Made by a program: the position numbers and the translations under genes
Source: Mnemiopsis leidyi
Lineage: Eukaryota; Ctenophora; Tentaculata; Lobata; Bolinopsidae
Direction of reading: 5' to 3'
DNA: 42,766 nt
Assembly: GCA_000226015.1 (NCBI GenBank)
Contig: JH153544.1
Span: forward strand, 226,505-269,270
The notes under the pieces: model-generated
Databases searched by the model: none
Seen by the model: only the letters and a program-made list of their open reading frames with translations
What the model was told of the DNA's origin: nothing
Part shown: one piece after another, positions 20,401 through 32,400 of the stretch
How the letters are laid out: each line of letters starts with the position of its first letter
Position numbering within the stretch: position 1 is the stretch's first letter

Positions 20401-23400
20401 TCAATGTTGGGAGCAGGTGAGAATTCCGGAACTTGCGTCGGTCATCTTAGAGTTGTTTCTTTTACGCACGTGCCTAGTTATTTCTAACACGTGATATGGT
20501 CGGTCTTCACACGTGTGCTGGTCATTCCTCACACGTGCAGTAATTCCACTTACTCCGTACTTTCTAATTTATCTACAGTACTTTATCGTTAAACGCGTTA
20601 GGCGTGGGTCCCGGGTTCAGGTAGACTGTTCTGCGTCAATATCCTTGTTGTACCACGTTTTACTGTATTAGTGTTAATAGATTAATTAATAGCGGCCCTA
20701 ATTCTTCATAATTCCCACGCATTGATTAAGTGATCTAAAGCTCGGTTTTGGAATCACCACATGTAAATTTAAAACGGCAATCACGTCGAATATCAGCTGG
20801 ATCAATAGCGTTAACCTCAAGTAAGAAGATGTTAAGTGAACACACATTTCCTTAGACTACGTCTGCCTCTATCTGCCAGTTCAAATTACCGAGTTAATCA
20901 GTACATGCACTGCCGTTAAGTAGGTTACAAATTCCGTGTTTCAAAATGTGTCCTCTAGCAATCCAACATTTGATCGTCGTAATTGATTAAGAGGAGATCA
21001 TGATTTAGCGCACGGAAGGTGAGAAGGTAGGAAGAAAAGTGGTAAAACCCGCTGCTGGTGTTAAGCTACAATGATCATTAGAAACTTATAGGGAGTATAT
21101 GTACTGCTAACTACTCATCACTGAGTAATAATAGGAACTTTTTTTGAAAAGGTTGAGTGGTGGTACGTGTAAAAAGCACAGTACAATCGGTCGTGTAAAT
21201 TCCTTTAACCTATTACCTAACCACAATTGTATCGATACCAAAATCTTAGCAGCAAGTTTTTTTCAATACTTAAAGTTGACTAAAACGTGATTCACTCGTT
21301 TGGTCGAAAGAACACTTGCGGATTTTCCGATTTACATGATAATAAAGCTAAGATTAAATTGTACATAAGAACCTAAATATGACAACAAACACGACGGTAT
21401 TTTCAGATAACAGACAAGTTTGTTGAACGACGTTTGTTGGTCGCTGAAACGTGTGGAACGTTATCTGCTCACATTTCTGTACGTTTGTATTTCCCCTCTT
21501 TCCAGAATCTTCCAAGTACAGCTTTAGCGCGTAATTAGTTAATTAGTTAATTTAGTTTAAATTTGCACGAAGTTATTGGTCATCTTAGCATTGGCTACTC
21601 TCGCTTGTTCCTTGAAATACTTTGAAACATTTATTGAGAAAGGGTACAGTAGCAAGCAAAACTAATTGTACAGTTGCAGTCGACAATAATGCTGCTTCGC
21701 CAAATGCCATGTTTATTCCTGCCTTGCGTTGTTGTGACCAATACTTCAAGATCGTTTCTATTACGGCGCGCGTAATCGGTAACAAAATTTTGATACTACC
21801 GTTGTAACGCGCGAAGAAGTTTATTTAGCGTCAATGGCGCATCGCAACAAATAATTAATTATATTTAATTAACTATTCAATTTCTTATTGATTTCAATAT
21901 TTCTTTAATCGTGTAAGCCTACATTTAATTTTAGTTTAATGTTGAAATTGAGATTGTGTAATCACTTAAAAGAATTTCTCATACATTAATTCGAGTTATG
22001 ACTTATGTAAATTATTATGATAAATTTGCTCAATTATTTTCACGATCATGATTGATTCATCCACGCATGCACAATGATGGAGTAAATCAATGTAAGGTCT
22101 AACGATTAACGACCGTATTTTATACACAATTTGTCCATCGACGGGTGGATTTAATGAAGAAGAAGTCGCCCGAAAGCGTCCACGCTTTCATTTTCATGCA
22201 ACTTTTGCTTTTGATTTTACCATGTGGCTAAAGAAATGGCTACCTATGAGGTTGCTTGGTTACGCCACAAACTACAATTTCAGAAACTTACTTCTATTTT
22301 GAATCAACTAATTGCATGCCTCGAGAATCCTAAAAATTCTTTTAATCCCTGCATCACAAATAGGGGGAGGGGGGGTTGCGGGAGTATGGCACTGACCTTG
22401 AAGCCATGGAATTTGCTCCACACGTCACTTATTATAACTCGTATTACCAGGTTGAGGTGTGCTCGTCTCTGATACTATCAATATTGAAACAAGTGTTGGA
22501 CGACAAAGACGAATCTGTCCGGGAGTGCTCCGTGAAAAACTTGGCTTTACTTATAACCAGGATTTACAACAGTCATAAGTCTTCTGATGTAAGTTTTACT
22601 ATTCTTCAAGCTGGATGTGCATCTTGAGTATTATTTATCATGGATTGACATCAATGCATCACTTTCAAATTTCATTTTTCATCAATTTTTAATCCTCTCT
22701 CACTAAATCCTCCTCAGTTGTTGCACATCCTAAAATTCACCCTCAACGACAGCAGCAGTAAAGTTCAACAAACCTCTCTCCGATTCTACCTCCCTGCTCT
22801 CTCCTGTTGGCTGCTGTCACGGGGTCAATACCTCCAAACTTGCTACAACTTTCTCCTCCAGCAACTTCTCTCCTCCATCCAATCAAACTCTGCTCGTCAA
22901 ACTGCTATTTATCTTCAATCTCTGACTGTCAGTAGCGTTTTTGTCTTAGCAAGTTTGATAAAAGAGCTAATCAGTGATGCACCCGGTGAGACCATGTCAG
23001 AAAGTACGGACGAATCTCATTTAGGACTGCTCGATCCCGGTGTACTCCTGTGCGTCAGTAAGAGTCAGTACAAGTCAGCTTTGTCGAACTTTAACACGAG
23101 CTTGGTCCAACAGAGATTACCCAACAGCGTACAAACTCAAACTGACTGGTTTAAGAGCACCGCTGTGTCATGCTTCGTCGAGTGTATAAAATGTGTGAAA
23201 GACAAAACTCTGTTGGCAGATTTCACCAAACTTCTCGCACACATGCAGACAGTTCTAGGACGTACCTTCATTCAGCATGTGGTGCGACCATGTCTCCTTG
23301 AGCACGTGACAGACTCACGTGTTTTACCCGTGTACTGCGCAGGAATACTTGCTGTGAACGAGGAGGACCGTGGTGAGTTGAAGGAGTTTCTGGGGGACAC

Positions 23401-26400
23401 GCTAAATCAGTATGCGCAGCAGTATCTGCAGGTTGAGCCCCTCACTGAGACGTTTGCGGAGTTAAGTCAGAGTCGAGCCCTGCTTCACATTCTGGTAAAT
23501 GTACTGAACACTGCACTCAGGGAAGCAACTAATCCTCACATGAAAGGAATTATCGCTAAAATTTGTAAGGTGAGTAAAAGTCTCAATACAAGTAACTTTC
23601 CGTGTTCATCTCAACTAGTCTGTTTAAAGAAATTATTTTAAGAGACGACGGGGCTTAAAAGTTTTTTATTTTCGACTCCATTAGCCCCGAAATTTAATGA
23701 CATCCACTAAGCGTGTGCCCGTTTCGAAGTAATAGTAAAATTAACATACAGGGTTTATGTGACTGTGCAGACCCTCAAGATATAGTGACTCATGTGATGC
23801 CCATTCTCACTCGCCTGGCAAACGACCCTGACGTTTTTGTTCAAACATCCACTGTGATATCCTTCGCTGTAATGCTCCAGCGCTCTTCAGGTGAAATTTT
23901 ATTTTTATTTTGTCCAGCTGTATTTGTTAAAGATACGACATTTAGAAGACGACATTCAGAAGTTTTACAAAAATTTTCACAATTTCATCAATATCCTACC
24001 ATTTGGTCGGATCGGAATTGTTAACAATCTATGGTTCGTTGGCGTTGTCGGCTAAAATTGTTTTTAGAGTAAAGTCAGGCACGGGGCACTTAAGACCCTT
24101 AATATAACAGTTGAATTGCACTACTTTGCAATTTTGATACGCTGGGTCATATCTATTCTGGGACGAGCCCCTATTCTGGGACGAGCCCCTATTTTTTGGA
24201 AAAGCTTTAATGATTTAGGGAACATTTTTATAGCGCAAAATAACAACATTGTAGTTGGTACACATTTATCTGAGAGATATACATAGACATATAAGAGATA
24301 TACATAAGAGATATACATAAACATGTATAAAATATATAATACAACATGATTTGTCCCGATTATAAGATACGCGACAGAGAGAAAATGTCAATCTTGCAAT
24401 TTTCTCCATGAATAGACACTTTTATGTGGTCACCGCGGTTACTTCATGACATCAACTATTCATACAACCATATGCTGACTAAGATTAGACCTCAGATTCT
24501 TTCAGTTACAAATTTTCAGCAACAGTAAAACAAAATTTTCGCAAGGTAACCCAGACAAGGTAACCCCAGTAACCTCTCATTAACGTTAGCAAACCCCAAA
24601 ATTACCAAAAACTAGCCTCTCATCAGAATTAGGATATCTGTGTTAATATCATTAAGTGATTATCTAAAATCGATCTATTTCTTCTATTGGAAGAAGTGTC
24701 GAGTATTTTTTCGAGTCCGCTAAAAACATTCTGCGAAATCTGGCGCGTTTGTAGCATATTTTCAATTTGCATACCCTAAACAAGGGTAATACCGGCTCTT
24801 AGGTTGTACATAGAAAATGTCGGATTGAGTGAAAATTGTAGCCGACTGGTACGACCCAGTTGCGTCTACATATCCGGGTCTGTCATTCGAACTTGCTGAG
24901 AGATTCTTTTATGAAGAGAATGAAGATATTGAACTTACATTCAATCGTACAGTGTTCAACATACCTGGATTTGAACAACTTGGTTCTCCGGCAAAAGTGA
25001 AGACTTTCCCCTTTGTGCAAGTTACTTCACTGCTTCCTTTTAACACGGCATTAGAGTCAGTACACGTCACTTTCACTACAGTTCCGGAGTCTACTGGGAA
25101 CTGACTTGTTGTTTCCATCGTGCTCTTCCACACGTCCTTCAGTCCGGTACAGATTGGTGCTGGAGAAGTTATCAACTTATCAACATACATAATGCAAATA
25201 TGACAAATTGGACGAGCTAAATATTTGAAGGTCAATTCTAACTCTCGTAGACTCACGTTTTTACGCCTCACATGTGTAATATTTTCGAATGATGAATCAA
25301 TGGCACCCAGCGTGTAAAAAATGGCTGATTGGTGAAGTAGAAATGAAGGTCAATGATCAAAATAACGAGTCGTCACTCCCCCGAAATTGAAAATGCTTGA
25401 TTTATGATTATTTTTACGAGCTTGTATTGAAATAATAATACGAAAATCGGCAAAAATAATGTCTCGATAGTGGTTTCAGTACTCACCACAATTCGGTTCT
25501 ACAGAGAACTGGAACTCTGTGTTTTTGGTACAAGTTACTGTTTGGTCTCCTTTAAGTTCGTGTGCTTCATTGCAGCTGAGCGACAGAACNGTTTTCGTAG
25601 AAACAGGAAACAGCTGGTCTGCTATCATGTTGGTCCAGTCTGCTTTCAAACCAGTGCAATCTGAGTTTGTTACAGTTAGCAGCGTAAAAAGTTTTCCTAC
25701 ATCATACACATAACACATATCAACATGACATAGCAACAAAACATAGCAATATTATAGGCATATTATTGGGGTAGTTTACGTTATATCGCTGAACCAGGTT
25801 TTCTAACGCTACAGATCAAAGATTTTGTGGAATATTAAATCACATGCCTGGAACTAAACAACTGGGTTCTTGAGAGAAAGTAAAGTCTGTTCCCTTTGTG
25901 CAAGTTATTTCGCTGTCTCCTTTATTCACAGCATTATTGTCAGTACATGTAACCTGGACAACAGTTCCGGGGTCTACTGGGAACTGTTTTGTCGTTTCAA
26001 CCGTGCTGATCCACTCTGTCTTCAGTCCGGTACAAATTGGTGCTGTAGAAGTTCTCGTCTTATCAAAGAAATCATGTATTTTGACCTTTTCGGACATAAA
26101 TGTTAAGGACTTATTTCCGAATCTCGTGGACTTACGTTTTCACGGCTCAGGGGATTACTCAATTAAGTGTGCACGTTATGTACGATAAGAAAATTGAAAT
26201 GTAAATCAGTACAAACAAAGGTCAATATGAATTCAATGAACTGACTCTTCACATAATGAAAATGAGGAGCATTATTATTAGTTGTACATTAGTTGTACAT
26301 TAGTTGTACATTAGTTGTACATTAGTTGTACAGACGTCGGACATGTTCGCAGTGAAATAAGAAAGTTTTTACTCACCACAATTCGGTTCTACAGAGAACT

Positions 26401-29400
26401 GAAACTCTGTGTTTTTGGTGCATATAATTGTTTCGGCTCCGTGCAGTTTGTGGGCTTCATTGCAGCTGAGAGTTAGAACTGTTCCTGAAGAAACAGGAAA
26501 CCTTTTGTCTGATATCATGTTGGCCCAGGTTGTCTTTAAACCGGTACAATCTGAAATCATTGCATTTAGTATTTTGAAATTTTTTTACTACAGAATGCAC
26601 ATAAAAATATTGTAGTAAAAACATAGTTAAATGACTTTAAAACGGGGCTTTTTTCAACTTTCGTGCAAAAAATCATAGTTGTAGTTAAATTGCGAATTAC
26701 AGACCTGGAAGAGAACACTTGGGGGGCTCGTCTGAGTAAGTGAAGACTGTTCGTGTTGTGCAAGTTACTTCACTGCTTCCTTCATTCACAGCATCAGTTT
26801 CAGAGCACGTAACCGTTACCACAGTTCCGGAGTCTACTGGGAACAGTGTTGTTGTTCGCATCGTGCTGATCCACTCTGTCTTCAGTCCGGTGCAGCTTTC
26901 TGACGTAGAAGTCATGTAATGACTCAATTTGCCTTGCTAGAAATTATATTGCGCACTCATAACTTAACTTGTAAAGTTACTAAGAAACACCTGTTATGTA
27001 CCTGGTTTATAGAAGTCAGATGCTGTGTCATCGTAACGGAAATGTATCTTCTCCACGTCGTTATTCCATTTATTACACGTACTGTCGGACAACACCTCGT
27101 TGAGAACCTCTTTCTCGTTACAGTGAACAACAAGGCGTGATACACCTGAAAGTCTAGACGAGGTTATTTTCCAGATCTTATCTTTCTCAGAGGGCAGGGT
27201 GGTACCAATAGGAAAGTTAGTCCAGGATGGGCTACAGTCGCGGAGAAAGTACTGTGGATTTAACGAGAACCGGATGCTAACTCCTCCTGCATCACCATTG
27301 TAAGGAGTGGAGAACATCACTTGCACTTTCTCGTTACTCCCAAATACACTATTCGTCTTTATGTGTAGAGGAAAGTTGTCCAGGTCGTAGTCTAAATTCA
27401 CCGTTTTTGGTACTGTTACCCAACCTGTGTGTAACTGTGTTGTGACAAGAGTACTGTTAACAGTGTTGCTAACATACCTTTTTAAGTGATTGAAATGCTG
27501 AATTCAAAACAAGACATTATTCAAAAAGCAAATTTTCGAAGTTGTAGGACTCTTCTGAAAACCTCACAAATTGAGGTTTCGAAAAAATCGGTTACAATAA
27601 ATAGATTATTTCGCATTTGTATGAATATCTCAAAGATAAATTTAGTTGTCATTGGAATATGGTAGTGACGAAATTGACTTAAAACTTGAAATCATTATAA
27701 CTCGTCAAAGTCACAATTAAAATACGCGTATTTTGATCCGCGAATGGCAATTGCACAATAACTTACCAGTAACCAGTCTCAAAGTGAGAAGCATATTTGT
27801 CCAGGATCAATCAAGTCTAGTATTATAACACAGTCTGGGTGGCAATTATTCTGGGAATTATGTACGGGGATGGTATGGCACTGACCGTAAGTCTTGAGCA
27901 TAAAACAATACTTCTTTCTCTGTGCTATTGAGCATAAAACAATACTTCTTTCTCTGTGCTATTGAGCATAAAACAATACTTCTTTCTCTGTGCTATTGAG
28001 CATAAAACAATACTTCTTTCTCTGTGCTATTGAGCATAAAACAATACTTCTTTCTCTGTGCTATTGAGCATAAAACAATACTTCTTTCTCTGTGCTATTG
28101 AGGAGGAGGCCCTGTTATTTCACCTACGTCATTCAGTGTTTCAGTGTGCCCGCATTACAACTACGTTATCGTGATCGTACAAGCTACATGGACTTAGAAT
28201 GGACAGATTCTTAACTATGCTTAAAAAACTGACTTTTCTTATTCCTAAAAACGATCCTAGTTTACCTAATTGCTGCCTCGACAAAATGTTAGCTTAATTA
28301 AAATGCAGTTCTTACATGAATTTAGTTACTAGTTGCAGCTGTTATATACCACTCTAAAGCATGAAAAAGACACCATTGCAGGGTAAAAATACGTATACAT
28401 GATGTAAAACGGTAACTGGCCCCGTATTGTGCAGTGAAATGATTTTCCCGAGTTATTCTTTTAATCTTACCGTCTCCATTAGCTACGGCTATTGTCCAAA
28501 GTGAAAGCAGGATTAGGAGGCTTGAAGTGTTGAAATTCGCCATCTCACGGCGATGTTCTTTCATCTTTTTCGACATCCACAAATTGTGCTGTTAGTAGAT
28601 AAACTATCGATACGCTACCAGGAAATTGGAGAATCAGTGCTTAAAATTTCATTTAATCTAAACCTGAGAAAGGTGATTTGGACAGGGCCACAAATCGTAA
28701 TAGCAAGTATGATCCAGACTACAAGATCCTGACAGGGTGGCTGCAATAATGTTGTCACATTTTCATAACAACAACAGTAGCAGACCTTGTTCCGACCTAA
28801 TCTCGCGACATGGATGTGGTTAGTCACAGTTATCCCAACAATAGAAAGAATTTTCAAAATAATAATTAATAATAAATAGAACACAGCCATCATGTTCGCA
28901 AACGAAGGTGACTACTAACAAATATTGACTCAACGTAAGCTATAACAGCGGTAAAAGATCCAAGTTTGTATGATCCTATCGACTATTAGTCGTGTAACTG
29001 TAAACGTGCCAATTTAGCACGTGTAAGTGGTGTAGTCACGTTCTTTAAACTTAACCACCGTTCGCCAGGGAGAGGGGCTGATACGGCTGACGGACATTTA
29101 CTGGGCGTTTATTTTTGAAAAAATTGATGCCACGTGACACCTACCTTGGTTCTAACTTTCCTTCCTTGAACTTTCCAAAGTTTTACATTGTCAGAACTTG
29201 GATCACATCACATGATACGTCATTAATTACAATTACATCGTGTAATGTGACCCCGTGGGAACCAGGATTGACAAGTTCTTAAACGTTGGTCACCGGCTGA
29301 TACCCAACATCTGAGCACTACAATCACTTTAAGATTCGGGTCTCCATTTTTGGACTTTTTCGTAGCTTTCAATATCAAATGGCGTTCACAGGGTTTCGGG

Positions 29401-32400
29401 AATTTTTTAGGTATTTGGCATTTTCTGTTCTAGAGTGACTGTGAACCGTACCGCAATGTTGGTCTTATTTGCCTGACCCTGCTGCCACGTTGCGGCAGCG
29501 TCCGGGGTCGTCGCTTGCAACGCGAACGATTGCGAGCGGCGACGTGGCGGCGCAGCACTACTAATTTTTATATTTTCTTGAAATCGGTCACAACGTAGGA
29601 TTACTCCTCTGTCGTCACTCAAATTTATGTTTTCAGACTTTTTTCAGTGACAGATAACGTGTAACTGAGTAAAGCATGTCGATTCTTATATGACACTCAA
29701 GTGGCATATACTCAAAAACAGACAGTATCACTGGATAAAGAGTAGTAATTTCTGAACGGTCGACAAAGAAATGGACCCTTTAAAATTAGGTGTTGCATCA
29801 CCGCCGCTTGGTATGCCCTCGAGCACCTCACATGACCACGTTAAGCCAATAAAATCACAGTGCTCCTCCCTCCAACCAATCCTAGAGCCCGATTTCTCCC
29901 GGGTTTCCTGGTTGAGTGTGTAGCGTCGTCACGTGAGATAGATAGACAGCTCACGTGACGGAGGTCGGTGTGGAGTCTTATCACTGCTAACTAGTACGCT
30001 GGAATGTTGGTAGTTGTGCCAGGTCACCTCTCATTGGCTCCAATTGTTATGTTGATTTGCTGTCGGCGTATTTTAATGGATCCCTTGGAGCACCCGCTCT
30101 GACATCAGGAGCCCTTAATTTCAATTGTTATCAACTTCAACATCCGGCAAGCTTTGTTGTAATGGGTTAAGATGGCAGGGAGTTCAAGTGTAATCCAGGT
30201 CCAATTAAAACTGTTTTTAACACAGTTTATTGAGACTGAGGGTGTGTTGGAGGTATGCAGGGAGTAGTTTGGGTTACTTTTCATACTATTCTTGACGTAC
30301 AACTACAAAATTTTAATTATTATTACTGAAAGACTTTGATATCTGATTTTTCATGTCTCTTACTTACTCTTTATCCGTGTAGCTACATCATTATACCTAG
30401 GTGCATTCTTGGTCAGCCTACTTGGAATACTTGATGGCACTACAGTGTCTATTAAACACTATACATCGTACAGCGTTTAGTTTTCGATAAGGACTATATC
30501 GAAAAACCCCTTAAAACCTTCCTTGGCCAAGTCTGAGTTAGTAAATGACCAAAAAACACAGAAGGACTTGGCCCAAAAATTTAAAATAGGTGTTACCCAG
30601 ATCATTGCAGATTAGTGCAATTCGATTGTTAACGGTCATACTCAAATACACATGTACATCTTTGACTCTAAAACAGTTCTAGCCGACAAATTCTACGAAC
30701 CATACACTTCCGTGTTCCAACTTACTAAATTACAATTTTAGTGTATGATGTTTTGATACAGCAATCTAAAGCTATCACTAGTGAGTTATTTGTTGCGGCA
30801 CTTTCCAAGATTATATGATCATTATCGACGAATTGGTTCAACTTAAGCGTTTTTTTAAGTTTTGAAAATTCGTGGGAGAATTTTGTGTAGAGTTTTTAAA
30901 TACAGGACGGTAAAAATCGATTTATTTCAAAAATTAATTCGGGACTACAGTATATGAAAAGTTCGTAGTGTCTTAAATATGTTAATAGTAATACATACTA
31001 CATAGACACGTTATAAAATTCCAGAACGCAATAAAATATTTACGTTAAAAAACGGTTTATGTAAGACTTTGGTGTGTTTGAGTTATCACGCTTTAAATAA
31101 GACTCAAATAACCTTCACTTACGACTTACGTACTACATCTTTTATACAACTGCAAATAATCGTTCGAAGAATTGAGATGCTTTAGAATCATAATTTGGTT
31201 ATGGGAAACTGTTTAGTGCAGTGTTAACTGTTACTGCGGCAACGATTTGAAGTCTGACCACGCTTTTGCACGTGCTTTTCGGTACTCATTAACTCATGAG
31301 GTAAGGTCTCTAGGCCAGGGAAATAGTTTGTAGATTTATAGCTCTAATTATGTGCCACGTGTTAAGACTTGTCGAGTACCCCAGGCACAAGCCATGCACC
31401 ACCTGCCATAGTCACGATCGACTAAAGAAAATCTCACCTCGGGCTTGAGCTTATCTCTCTGCCGCGGCAAACAATGTCTACTGGACTGATGAATGAGCTA
31501 CCGTCTAGAAGAGACTATCTATATAAAAATGTCGGGTGCACTTGCCAATAGTTGTAGCGATGAGCTACTTTTAATGTTATTAGAAAGTAAGTAAACAATT
31601 AGTCTAGAGCAAGTTTATGTTTTGTTTTAGGCAACAGCAAGCAAGGCCCATAATCACTAATTGGTACTCCAAGTAAAACCAATTAGATATACCCCACTTT
31701 AAATTTGAAAAATAACTTATATTAGAATCCATTAGCTATTAACGCTCTTAGGTTATTTTATTCTAAGCTGTGTCTAAGTTTCATCATTCTTTAATCTTTA
31801 TCAAATAAAAACTAATAATCCATTAACATGCAATAATTTCAGTCAGTGCAATCTGATTTTTACAATAATCAAGTGGCTATTTTGCGTAATGCGTTATGAG
31901 GAATAATTAATGGAACACTTTCTTAATTCTTTAACTGCGACCGCTTATTGAACTTTCTTCTTTAGTAATAGATAATGGTATTTCTGGGGAAGTTTCTAAT
32001 TATGTGCAGGAAAAATTTGCAAGGTTCCTTTGGTGACAAATGGTCAAACTTTGTTTCTATTCAGCAACTGATATATCACGATTTAGCTCCTCTATGCTAT
32101 TGTTATATTGGCAGTTGGGGTGTGCAGCTCTAACTTTTTTATAAAAGCATTAGTGGAAAAACGGTTTAAGTCATGTTGTAAATCGTCGATAATGGTCATA
32201 TACTGGGGTTTGTTTGTTCTAGTTCAAAACAGCTATGTCAGATTGATTTTCAACTTTCTCCACTTTAAAGCCACTTTTAAAGTTTGAACACTAATTTAGT
32301 ATGTTCAGATTGTACAATTGCAAGATTGCCTCAAGCAGTCATGAAATCTATCGAAAGCACCGAACATACCCATCACAATTTCACATATTTCGAATTCCAC

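Noticed and set aside
28615..28893. 92-codon minus-strand frame with hydrophobic segments and a CYCCCYEN motif
   Set aside because: Could be a small membrane or secreted protein, but AT-rich DNA often yields hydrophobic frames, and there is no family match or clear splice context.
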